NCBI GenBank assembly: GCA_965199945.1 | Contig: OZ241354.1 | Coordinates: 930,001 to 994,000 of the forward strand | Source: VXYL01 sp965199945 | GTDB taxonomy: Bacteria > Pseudomonadota > Gammaproteobacteria > Pseudomonadales > Azotimanducaceae | Direction: 5' to 3' | Length of the DNA: 64,000 nt | Part shown: positions 41,273-49,568 of the stretch, piece after piece | Numbering within the stretch: position 1 is the first letter of the stretch | Layout of the letters: each line of letters begins with the position of its first letter | Notes under the pieces: model-generated | What the model was told of the DNA's origin: nothing | Databases searched by the model: none | What the model saw: the letters and a program-made list of their open reading frames with translations, nothing else | Program-made: the position numbers and the translations under genes

Positions 41273-44212
41273 TCAAGCAGTACTGCCGGCTTCCCCTTCC
41301 TCCAGCCACAACTCCAACTGCTTCGGCTGATCCACCTCCTTCGCGTACGCCAGCCGGGCAAGGTCGTACAGCGCCTCGAAGTCGTTGCTGGACGCGGCGG
41401 CCTCGCTCTGCAGAGCCACGTTGGTGAAGCGGCGCGACACCGGCAGCACTTCCAGCACCGCCTCGAACGCCTGGAACAGGCGCGGGTCCTGATCCATGCC
41501 GGTTTCGGCGAGCATGTCCCGCGCCGCCGCCCGCGAGCGGCTGCGGGAGATGCTGGCGGCGTGGTGCAGGGTGTCGATGAGGCCGCGGCTGCCGTCCACC
41601 GGGCCGAGGGCGCCCTTCGCGGCGCGGGTGGCGCTGTCCCACAGGCGGAAGTCGCCGCCGCGCTTCTCGCCGAGGCGCTTCGTCACTTGCGCGTCCATGT
41701 CCACGCCGACGGCGCGGGCCAGGCGCAGCGCTTCGTCGTAGGCGAAGACGGGCGCCTTGAAGGCGTCCCACGCCAGCACGAAGAACGCGGTGGGCGCGTC
41801 CAAGTCCTCGCTCGCCTTCTTGCGCGTCAGCTGCTCCAGGCGCCAGCGCTTCACCTCGCGGCGGGCGGCGTCCAAGGCGTCTTCCGGCGTTGCGGCGTAG
41901 GGGTCCCAATCGGCCTCGAGCACGTCCTGCTGGCCGCGCCTTGCGGCCGGGCGCGCTCTGGGCGTGCCGCGGGTGAGCGGCCAGTTGCGCGAGAACTCCT
42001 CCAGCGCCGGGCCGAAGCACGCGAGGTACAAGTCCACGCCGGCGATGCCCGCCTGTTGGAACTCGGCCACGCGGGTGCGCACGGCGTTGGCCACGCGGGG
42101 TTCCACGTCTTCCCAGTAGGCGACGGCATCGCGCGCTTCGGCGGCGCGTTCCGTCGGACGCGGTCGGCAAGCGAGGAAAACGGTGCTGTTGGCCGCCGCC
42201 TTGTTGCGGATGTGCAGGCTGCCGCCGGCCTCGGTATTGATGGGCCATGACGCGGTGATGACGAAGCCCGCCTCCATCAAGCCCTTGGCGAGCGCGTCCC
42301 AGGCGCCGGTGGCCTTGTGGGTGAACATCAGCGTCATGATGCCGTCGGCCTTGAGCACCCGCCGGCACTCGCGGAAGATGGCCGCCATGCGTTCCTGGTA
42401 GTCGCGCCCGGCGAGCGCCCGCGCGCCCTTCTCGCCAGCGAAACGCGCCGGGTTGGCCACGGCCTCGTTCTCCTTGTCCGTGAGCTGGCGGCGGAACAGT
42501 TCGGGGAAGACGTGCCCGGCGGTGCGCTTCAGCCAGACGTAGAAGAAGTCCGAGAGCTCGGCGTACATCACGTTGTCGTAGTAGGGCGGGTCCATCACCA
42601 CCGCGTCGATGCTGCCGCTCTCGATGTGGTCCAGGCTGTCCGCGGACTTGCAGGTGACGGTAACGGGCGGCGGCTGGCGTCGTTCTTCGGGAGCGAATAG
42701 ATCGGAGCGCTGGCCTTTGGGATTGACGAGTTCCGCGAGTTCTTTGATGCACTTGGCCGTCTTGTCGATGGCCCAGTCGTAGCCGACGCCGGTGACGAGC
42801 GGTGCCATTTCCGCGTAGGACCACACGAAGGCGAAGTCGTGCCTGTCGAAGATGGAGCGGACTCGCCCGGTGGTGCTGTCCCACCGCCCGGCACGGTTGT
42901 TGTAGTTCAGCAGCGTGTCCAACGCGATCGCCAGATAGCCGTAGGCGGCCTTGCGCACTTCGGTGAGTTCGCCGCGGGCCCGATCCGCTTCGAGCATCTC
43001 CCGATACACCTCCACGCTCGTGCCGTGGCAGAGCAGTTGGCGCGGCGAGAACAGGTCGCGCCACGCCCTCATGCCGTAGCGCATGGGTTCCGTCGTCTTG
43101 TTGCCGTCCGGGATGCGCTCGCTCGGCACCAAGTCGAACGCCTCCCACTCCGGCAGCTTCTCCGCCAGCGCCGCGCGAATCTCGGCGCTGTTGTCGTCCT
43201 CCGCCCGCGGCGCCCGATAGCCGCGAACCCACTTCTCCCGCTCACGCCCGCTCTTCGTCTTCGCCCGCGTGCGCTTCTTGTAGACCACCGCGTACAGCTG
43301 CTCGCCCATCCGCCCCGCCCGCGCCTGCGTCTTGATCTCGTCCCCGTCGATCTGCCGCCGACAGTCCGGGTACGGACACAGCCCATCCCCTTTTGCCACC
43401 GTCCCCGCCGACTGCCGCTCCGCCGTCTCGACAATCTCGAACCCGCACACCCGCCCCTCGCTCTCGGGCCCGTCGGCGAGCACCGGCACCAGCCGAACGC
43501 CCTTGCCGCCCGGCGCCAGACGCCAGTTCGGGGACAGCGGCACGAGGCCAGCGCAGTAGGGGCAGGCGATGGTGCGGGCGTAGAGGTAGGTCAGATCGAA
43601 TTGCTTGGGCTGCCCACGTTGCGGGAAGAACCGCGTCAGCCGCCCTTCCACCACCTTTCGGTGCCGTTTGGCCAACTCCGCGAAGCAATCCCGAACGCTA
43701 GGCATGAGCGACCAACGGATGGTCGCGTCGCAAACCAACCCGGCGACCGGGTTGAGGTCGTTTGCCTGCACGGACAGTCCCAGGCGCGTCGCCTCAAAGG
43801 GAACGCTGCCGCCTCCCGCCGTTGGATCGAGGAACGAGATGCGTCCTACGTTGCCCACGCACTCGGCAAGCCACTCGGTGTCGGCTTCCCCAAGCGAGAA
43901 CCCGAAGGCACGGGCATACCCGTAGGGATCATCGACATGTACGCCTGTGCGCCGCGCCGTGTCGAGTGCGGCACGTCCCGCCACCGGATCACCGTGAATG
44001 CCAAGTGCCCACAGAAATCGCGCCCGGTCAGCGTCCGAGGGCAGCAGGGAGGCGAGAATCGCTGCCCGAGACGCCACCAACGGCCGCCGCGCCCACCAGA
44101 CGTGCAGGTAGTAGGTCGGCGGCAGCGCCGTCATCGAGCGCCGCTCGCGAGTTGCTTCCTCGCCGATCTCGGCGATCGGCAGCCAGCGCTCGATCAGGCG
44201 AGTGTCCGCCAC
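41273..44212 (-). CDS. DUF1156 DNA methyltransferase
   Basis: 979 residues. Begins with the DUF1156 domain (LIERWLPIAEIGEEATRERRS, YYLHVWWARRPL). SAM motif I LDPTAGGGSVPFEA at 128-141, a zinc-finger-like insertion (CPYCAGLVP, CPYPDCRRQ), catalytic motif MDPPYYDNVMYAE near 540 (DPPY, N6-adenine or N4-cytosine), and a long helical C terminus. In other genomes this protein travels with a DUF499 ATPase and a PLD-type helicase. Here the DUF499 gene is at 51988-55026 and the helicase is only a stump. Divergent from the ubiquitin-like operon. Confidence 0.85.
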   Translation of the reverse strand: MADTRLIERWLPIAEIGEEATRERRSMTALPPTYYLHVWWARRPLVASRAAILASLLPSDADRARFLWALGIHGDPVAGRAALDTARRTGVHVDDPYGYARAFGFSLGEADTEWLAECVGNVGRISFLDPTAGGGSVPFEATRLGLSVQANDLNPVAGLVCDATIRWSLMPSVRDCFAELAKRHRKVVEGRLTRFFPQRGQPKQFDLTYLYARTIACPYCAGLVPLSPNWRLAPGGKGVRLVPVLADGPESEGRVCGFEIVETAERQSAGTVAKGDGLCPYPDCRRQIDGDEIKTQARAGRMGEQLYAVVYKKRTRAKTKSGREREKWVRGYRAPRAEDDNSAEIRAALAEKLPEWEAFDLVPSERIPDGNKTTEPMRYGMRAWRDLFSPRQLLCHGTSVEVYREMLEADRARGELTEVRKAAYGYLAIALDTLLNYNNRAGRWDSTTGRVRSIFDRHDFAFVWSYAEMAPLVTGVGYDWAIDKTAKCIKELAELVNPKGQRSDLFAPEERRQPPPVTVTCKSADSLDHIESGSIDAVVMDPPYYDNVMYAELSDFFYVWLKRTAGHVFPELFRRQLTDKENEAVANPARFAGEKGARALAGRDYQERMAAIFRECRRVLKADGIMTLMFTHKATGAWDALAKGLMEAGFVITASWPINTEAGGSLHIRNKAAANSTVFLACRPRPTERAAEARDAVAYWEDVEPRVANAVRTRVAEFQQAGIAGVDLYLACFGPALEEFSRNWPLTRGTPRARPAARRGQQDVLEADWDPYAATPEDALDAARREVKRWRLEQLTRKKASEDLDAPTAFFVLAWDAFKAPVFAYDEALRLARAVGVDMDAQVTKRLGEKRGGDFRLWDSATRAAKGALGPVDGSRGLIDTLHHAASISRSRSRAAARDMLAETGMDQDPRLFQAFEAVLEVLPVSRRFTNVALQSEAAASSNDFEALYDLARLAYAKEVDQPKQLELWLEEGEAGSTA

Positions 44213-44324
44213 ATCATGCTCCGGAGGGAGTCAGCAGAGACACACAACTTGGTGCCACCACGCTCGCCAATCGCACAAAGTACCTTGTTTTTCAATGCCT
44301 TATGGAGAGGCGCGGAATCGAGGT

Positions 44325-44340
44325 CCAAATGGTCATTTGG
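44325..44340 (+). promoter_or_regulatory. palindrome upstream of the ubiquitin-like operon
   Basis: CCAAATG GT CATTTGG, perfect 7-bp arms with a 2-nt centre, ending three bases before the -35 box at 44344. A candidate operator for the operon and possibly for the divergent DUF1156 gene. Confidence 0.45.
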
Positions 44341-44343
44341 CCC

Positions 44344-44372
44344 TTGCGAACCATACTGTGCAGGCATACAAT
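44344..44372 (+). promoter_or_regulatory. sigma70-like promoter of the ubiquitin-like operon
   Basis: TTGCGA (44344-44349), 17-nt spacer, TACAAT (44367-44372), 72 bases before the first gene. Good spacing and box quality. Confidence 0.6.
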
Positions 44373-44444
44373 CTGCCCAATTCGGTGGAGCGGCGCATAC
44401 TACACGCAGCGCACCGACCACGCACCGGAAGCAAGGGTACGGTC

Positions 44445-44744
44445 ATGAGCGACATTCAAGGCGGCGACCAAGGCGGGGTGGGGCCAGTAACCAGTGTAGA
44501 CGACGCTGCCCAAGTCAGCGTGCAGATCAAGGTCAACGGCCTCACCATTGAGGTCACGAAGGAGGTTGGCGTCCACACGGTCCTCAAGAAAGCCAAGGAA
44601 GCAGGCTGCATCGAAGGGGCAGTCGACGAGTACGTCATCGAGAGAGTCTCGGTGGAGGGCGAATTGCACGGCCATGAGACCATCGTTGTGGAGGAGCACG
44701 AGGAGTTCTTGGCGGTGCCGGTGGGGAAGACTGACATAGCCTAG
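44445..44744 (+). CDS. ubiquitin-like (beta-grasp) modifier protein
   Basis: 99 residues. After a flexible 24-residue N terminus rich in Gly/Asp/Gln comes a beta-grasp pattern: VSVQIKVNGLTIEV (two strands), VLKKAKEAGCIEGAVDEY (helix), VIERVSVEGEL, ETIVVEEHEEFLAVPVGKTDIA. This matches the multiubiquitin-domain type of bacterial modifier. One domain only. The C terminus ends DIA, with no di-glycine. Identity rests on fold pattern plus the E2-like and E1-JAB genes that follow. Confidence 0.72.
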   Translation: MSDIQGGDQGGVGPVTSVDDAAQVSVQIKVNGLTIEVTKEVGVHTVLKKAKEAGCIEGAVDEYVIERVSVEGELHGHETIVVEEHEEFLAVPVGKTDIA

Positions 44745-44765
44745 CCAACAGTCGAAGGACACAAG

Positions 44766-45152
44766 GTGAACGTAGATCAACGCATCCGCCAAGAACTCGA
44801 AGACCTTGGCTATACGCCGGATGTTGTCGAAGGCGACACCGTCGCCGGTCCGCAGCGGATCGTCACATTCGACTGCACGGTTCCCGTAGGCCGCTTTCGA
44901 GGGAAGGAGCTCCGCGTTGGCATTTCCACGCAGTGCGAGGCCGTTGGATATCCAGAGACGCCGCCGCATTGGATATTCATCAGCCCTCCTATAACTGACA
45001 CCCGAGATGGTGCCAACCACGGCCTCTGCACGTTTGGCGGGAGGGATTGGGTTGCATTGAGCCGACCACCAGGCGCGTTCTGGGACACGGCCGCCAACAA
45101 GGGGATGCATGCCTACTTGGAGCACCTAAGCAAAGTGTGGCGCCAAATATGA
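44766..45152 (+). CDS. E2-like ubiquitin-conjugating family protein
   Basis: 128 residues from GTG, with AAGGA upstream. Prokaryotic E2-like pattern: strands VTFDCTVPVGRFRGKELRV, then the PETPPHWIFISPP loop (equivalent of the E2 PxxPP), then NHGLCTFGGRDWVALSRPP where C88 is the likely thioester cysteine, followed by two helices (WDTAANKGMHAYLEHLSKVW). Would accept the activated modifier from the E1. Its stop overlaps the start of the E1 gene (ATGA). Confidence 0.75.
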   Translation: MNVDQRIRQELEDLGYTPDVVEGDTVAGPQRIVTFDCTVPVGRFRGKELRVGISTQCEAVGYPETPPHWIFISPPITDTRDGANHGLCTFGGRDWVALSRPPGAFWDTAANKGMHAYLEHLSKVWRQI

Positions 45153-46612
45153 GTATCCAGTGGCATGAGGTTTTGCTCACAGACCAAGCACACAAAGATG
45201 CTTGTGCCCACCTCCTACAGCACTTCAGACGAGGGCGGATGCAGGAGGACTTGTGCTTCGGCCTATGGACTCCCAGTACGGGCAAACACCGAAAGACGGC
45301 CATCGTTACAGACATTTTGCTCCCAAAGGACGATGAACGGAGCTTGCATGGGAACGCGAGCTTTACCGGAGGTTATCTGGCGCGTGCGACGAGGAACGCC
45401 ATCGCGAACCGTCAAGGGCTGGTATTTATGCACAGCCATCCCAGCCCCGGCTGGCAGGACATGAGCGTCCCCGACATTTGCGCCGAAAGAGATCGCATAG
45501 CCGACGCATCAAGGGCAACGGGGAATCCATTGGTCGGTATGACAGTCGGCGTAGACGAACACTGGAGTGCGCGGTTTTGGCACGAGCACGGACGCAGCAA
45601 GACGAGGCATTGGTGCAAGAAGGTCCGTCTCATCGACCAGACCCGCTTGAAGGTGTGGCATCGACCGGCAACAGAGACACCTAGCCGACGACGGCAACTA
45701 CGAACGATAGAGAGTTGGGGCGAGGAGAAGCAACGTGAACTCGAGGCCTTGCGCATAGGCATTGTTGGCCTCGGAAGCGTTGGCAGCGTTGTCGCAGAGG
45801 GTTTAGCGAGGATCGGCGTCCGCGAGCTCGTATTGATTGACCACGATCTCGTGGAAGAACACAACCTAGATCGACTGCTCAATGCGCACAAGGATGACGT
45901 TGGACGACCGAAGACGGACATTGCCGAGAGAGCTATAAAATGGGCGAGCACTACCGAGAATCTGGTCGTGATCAACCACCGCTTGCGAATCCAAAACCGC
46001 GAGGCCCTTGCTGCAGCCAAGGATTGTGACGTGCTCGTCAGTTGTGTGGATAGCCCCGTTGCCCGAGACATCCTGAACCGTACTGCATACAGAGATGGCA
46101 TTCCTGTGGTCGATGGAGGTGTAGAGATACGCAAAGATCCCAAATACCACAATATGAACGCTGCCCGTTGGAAGGCACATGTTGCTGGCCCGTACAGCAG
46201 ATGCCTTAGATGCAATGGTCAATACACCTCAAGCGACGTCGTACTCGAACTAGATGGATCGTGGGATGATCCGAGCTACATCAAGACGGCCGAGCGCACC
46301 AATAGGCGTCCCGAGAATGTGTTCTGCATGAGCCTTGCTACCGGTAGCGAACTGTTGAACATGGCGACCCGACTAGTTGTTGCGGACTCTTGGTGGCCTC
46401 CTTACCTTGGGATCGAGCGCAACTTTGTGACAGGGCGGACCAAAGTGCGGCATGGAAATTGCCATGAAACCTGCAGCATTTTCTCAGAGAGATGGACAGG
46501 TGACAATGGCAACGAGATTCCGTATTTGGAGAAACGGCGTCCGGCCGCTAGTTTCGATGTGATACTTAGGGTAATTGCGGGCGTCTTTCGGGGCTGGAGG
46601 AACAAAACATGA
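45149..46612 (+). CDS. JAB (deubiquitinase)-E1 fusion protein
   Basis: 487 residues. N-terminal JAB/MPN metalloprotease domain (1-150): E33 and the JAMM motif H95-S-H97-P with S106 and D109 (VFMHSHPSP, SVPD). C-terminal ThiF/E1 adenylation domain from about 200: nucleotide loop GIVGLGSVGSVVAEGLA, LIDHDLVEEHNLDR, CDVLVSCVDSP, and a CxxC (CLRC) with late cysteines as candidate transthiolation residues. It would adenylate and transfer the modifier and also cleave it. In the BilABCD type these are separate genes; here they are fused. Overlaps both neighbours by 4 bases. Confidence 0.85.
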   Translation: MSIQWHEVLLTDQAHKDACAHLLQHFRRGRMQEDLCFGLWTPSTGKHRKTAIVTDILLPKDDERSLHGNASFTGGYLARATRNAIANRQGLVFMHSHPSPGWQDMSVPDICAERDRIADASRATGNPLVGMTVGVDEHWSARFWHEHGRSKTRHWCKKVRLIDQTRLKVWHRPATETPSRRRQLRTIESWGEEKQRELEALRIGIVGLGSVGSVVAEGLARIGVRELVLIDHDLVEEHNLDRLLNAHKDDVGRPKTDIAERAIKWASTTENLVVINHRLRIQNREALAAAKDCDVLVSCVDSPVARDILNRTAYRDGIPVVDGGVEIRKDPKYHNMNAARWKAHVAGPYSRCLRCNGQYTSSDVVLELDGSWDDPSYIKTAERTNRRPENVFCMSLATGSELLNMATRLVVADSWWPPYLGIERNFVTGRTKVRHGNCHETCSIFSERWTGDNGNEIPYLEKRRPAASFDVILRVIAGVFRGWRNKT

Positions 46613-47643
46613 GTCGAATGGACAAGACTTGGAAGGATTTGCTTAGCAGCATCGAAGATCTAAACCGAGGTCATATGGTTGGAGAAAAAGCGTCTCAAAA
46701 GGTCGATGAGCTGCCTACGCTGGCTGATGATCTCGCGCTATACAGCGATAAACCAACCAACAAACAAGACTTGGTTCATTACACTTCCTGGGAAAGGGCA
46801 TTGTCCATCTTGCAACAAGATGCCCCTATCATGCGTATGTACCATTACGAACTTGCCAATGACCCAGAAGAAGGGCGAATACTGCCGACGCCGTGGAAGG
46901 ACGTCTACAGAGAAGCCACCGCATGGATTCGGGAGTGGCAAGAGCTGCATGACGAGGGAGTCGAAGGTTCAATTGATGGCGGAGATGCCTACGGGTGCTC
47001 CTTTTCTTCGAGTGCTGCACTTGAGGAGGAGGTACATAGCATGCAGGATACGGACAGTGTGGAAGATAAGCTAACGTTCTGGAGATTCTACGGCCATGAT
47101 GGGGAAGGATGCTCGTTTAAGGTCTCCAAGAACATCTTCTTCCCCGGCGAATACCACGGTATCTATCGCGTCAGGTACAGGCACTCAAACGGCGATGCAA
47201 TTCAAGAGAAAGATCGCATAGAGGATCGCGAGGTCGCAAGTCGGATGCGTGAGCTGTTTCATTCGACTAAGACCTTTGTCGAAGGATCGACCAAGTCGGA
47301 TGTAGACGCCTGCAAAGTAGCAATCGATTCTCTGTGCAGAGTTTTCGGCGGGTATCGCCACCTCATCAAGAATGTGCGCTACTCTGACGAAAGAGAGTGG
47401 AGGATGATTAAGGTCATGCCACGGCAGGTCAAATTCGATGCAGATCATGGCAACATAGTGAGGAGGTACGTTGACGGTCTACCCTGGCGAAAGCTCTTGT
47501 CGTCTGGATCGGTCGTGACCGTGGGACCGACAGTGCGCAATAGGGCGGCAGCGGTAGGCTATGTCAATCACTTGGTAAATGACAAATTTCCCCATTCCGT
47601 CGTAAGGTCGTCTGAGCAGACGTACAGACGCAGCGACCGCTAG
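46609..47643 (+). CDS. DUF2971-like protein, possible effector
   Basis: 344 residues. DUF2971 features: LVHYTSWERALSIL (H57-Y58-T59), ELANDPEEGR, WRFYGHDGEGCSFKV, YSDEREWRMIKV (E261/E263). The early H-Y-T, the NDP.E segment and a late glutamate are reminiscent of ADP-ribosyltransferase-like folds; that is my inference from the motif, not an established activity. Coupled to the E1 gene by ATGA, so it belongs to the operon. Low G+C and A/T-ending codons contrast with neighbours. No membrane segment. Confidence 0.65.
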   Translation: MSRMDKTWKDLLSSIEDLNRGHMVGEKASQKVDELPTLADDLALYSDKPTNKQDLVHYTSWERALSILQQDAPIMRMYHYELANDPEEGRILPTPWKDVYREATAWIREWQELHDEGVEGSIDGGDAYGCSFSSSAALEEEVHSMQDTDSVEDKLTFWRFYGHDGEGCSFKVSKNIFFPGEYHGIYRVRYRHSNGDAIQEKDRIEDREVASRMRELFHSTKTFVEGSTKSDVDACKVAIDSLCRVFGGYRHLIKNVRYSDEREWRMIKVMPRQVKFDADHGNIVRRYVDGLPWRKLLSSGSVVTVGPTVRNRAAAVGYVNHLVNDKFPHSVVRSSEQTYRRSDR

Positions 47644-47720
47644 GCGGGCAATACATCTGCGGCGCACACCGTCATGTCCCAATCCGCTCGCGAGCTTAGC
47701 CGCATGAATATGGCGGTCTG

Positions 47721-49568
47721 TCATCTGACTGCTTCCTCGCAACGCAACATCTCCCAACCGTGGAACACCACTACCAATGCGGTGAACTCCACCGTTGGAT
47801 ACGCCCGTCCCAACTGCTCGTCCGCCAAGTACCGCTGCAACTGCTCCCCGGCCTCTTCCACCACCGCCTGCACCTTGTCCTGCCCAGCGTCCTCGCCCCG
47901 CTTGAGGTACTTGAGCTCGATCAAGAACCCGTGCCGCAGGGTCGGGTACTGCGCCACCAGCGGTTCCAACGCGATGTCGGCGAAGCCCTTGCCCAGTTCC
48001 GGCTCCGTCCGTAGCAGGAAGTGGCGCGAGACGCCCAGGTACGCGGCGAGGAAGCCTTGGATGATCTTCTCGCCGTCCAAGTAGTCGCGGATGCTGGTCT
48101 GCTTGGCGATGGCGCTGCGGAGGAAGTCGAAGACCGGGCGCCAGGCGCCGTCGCGGACCATGCGCCAGAGGGCGTCGGCAAGGGCGACCAGATCGACGGA
48201 GAGCACGCCCACGTCGTCGTAGGCGTCGCGCAGGTGGCCGTAGAGCAGTTGGCGCACCGTCTGGTTGGGGATGCGCAGGCACGTTCGGCCGCCGTCGGCG
48301 TCGCGGATGGTCAGCAGGCCGAAGTAATGGAACAGGGAGAGGAAGTTGTCGCGCTGGTCTAGGCGCTCCAAGGGGAAGCTGGCTTGGATGTCCGCGTCTG
48401 CTTGGCCTTCGCCGACGATTTGGCGCAGCAGGTCGAAGTTGCCGTTGAGGCGCACGTCGCTGGCTCTTTCGTTTGCCTCGCCAGTGTCCGACGCGCCAGG
48501 GCGAGCGGTCCCGCTCGCTTTCACGCGCCCTCGGCTGACGGTCAGCAGGTGGCGCAGCTTGCCGTAGTCGATGCGCACGTTCACGTCGATGAGGTCGTCC
48601 GGCATGGGCTTGTTCGGCATCGCGGCGTTCAGGAAGTAGAGCACCATGTCGGTGTTGTAGACCGTTTCCTCAGCGCCCTTGGCGAAGCGGTAGCCGTCGT
48701 ACCACTCGCGCATCGTGTCGAGGGCCACGTCTTCGTCCAAGCCGAGCGCTCCGGCTTTGCGGTAGGTCTGGAGCAGGCCGCGCACCTCCTCCTCGGTGAA
48801 GCCGAGCAGCGCGTTGAACTCCGGCAGCAGGCTGATGTTCTTGCCGATGTTGAAGCCGCTGGTCACGTCGTCCAAGGTGATCGGCGAAACGCCGGTGACG
48901 AACAGCCGTTCCAAACCGCCGCCGCTGCGCCCCGCGCCGGCCTTCAAGGCGGCGAAGAAATTGCGGTAGAAGCCGCTGCCGTGGGTGAGTTCGTGGTAGG
49001 CGTCGGCGCCGTGGTGGGCCAGGATGGTGTTGGCGAAGTTGTCGTACTCGTCGATGAGCAGATAGAGCCGAACACCGCGTCTGCGCGCTTCCCTGAACAG
49101 CGCGTTGAGCTTGCCGGATGCGGAAGGGTGATCCAGGACGCGAGCCACGGCATCGGCTGGGAAGAGGTCCGGGTTGCGCTCTAGCGCTTCCTCGATCTCC
49201 AAGCGGCAGTAGTCCTCGAACTCCCGCTCCAACGTCTCCGGCGCATCGGGCACGGCCGAAAAATCAAAGCGCAGCGTCACGAAGCTGTGGCGGTTCTCGG
49301 TGGGGTCGCGGCCGATGTCCAAGGTGCCGAACACCTGCTCGAACTCGCTCGCCCACTTGCGGTCGTAGTAGTTCTCCAGCAGCGAGAGCCAGCAGGATTT
49401 GCCGAAGCGCCGGGGGCGGATGAGGAAGACGAAGCGCTCGTCTTCCAGCGGGCGAAGGAAGCGCGTCTTGTCCACGTAGAGGCGGCGTTCGAGGCGCATG
49501 GCGCGGAAATCCGCCCAGCCGTAGGGGATGAGCGGGTACGCGGCGGATGTCGCCGTGCCGCTGGTCAT
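47721..49568 (-). CDS. AAA-ATPase-like / PD-(D/E)XK nuclease protein (second copy)
   Basis: 615 residues. N-terminal AAA-ATP_like domain (PF09820 type): IPYGWADFRAMRLERRLYVDK, Walker-A-like LIRPRRFGKSCWLS, Walker B YLLIDEYDNF, ITLDDVTSGFNIGKN. C-terminal PDDEXK_9 nuclease with GFADIALEPL and FLIELKYLKR (D...E-x-K). The family is often an orphan in genomes; here it is the last gene of the DUF499 operon and starts in the stop of its paralogue (ATGA). N-terminal 100 residues nearly identical to the first copy. Confidence 0.8.
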   Translation of the reverse strand: MTSGTATSAAYPLIPYGWADFRAMRLERRLYVDKTRFLRPLEDERFVFLIRPRRFGKSCWLSLLENYYDRKWASEFEQVFGTLDIGRDPTENRHSFVTLRFDFSAVPDAPETLEREFEDYCRLEIEEALERNPDLFPADAVARVLDHPSASGKLNALFREARRRGVRLYLLIDEYDNFANTILAHHGADAYHELTHGSGFYRNFFAALKAGAGRSGGGLERLFVTGVSPITLDDVTSGFNIGKNISLLPEFNALLGFTEEEVRGLLQTYRKAGALGLDEDVALDTMREWYDGYRFAKGAEETVYNTDMVLYFLNAAMPNKPMPDDLIDVNVRIDYGKLRHLLTVSRGRVKASGTARPGASDTGEANERASDVRLNGNFDLLRQIVGEGQADADIQASFPLERLDQRDNFLSLFHYFGLLTIRDADGGRTCLRIPNQTVRQLLYGHLRDAYDDVGVLSVDLVALADALWRMVRDGAWRPVFDFLRSAIAKQTSIRDYLDGEKIIQGFLAAYLGVSRHFLLRTEPELGKGFADIALEPLVAQYPTLRHGFLIELKYLKRGEDAGQDKVQAVVEEAGEQLQRYLADEQLGRAYPTVEFTALVVVFHGWEMLRCEEAVR

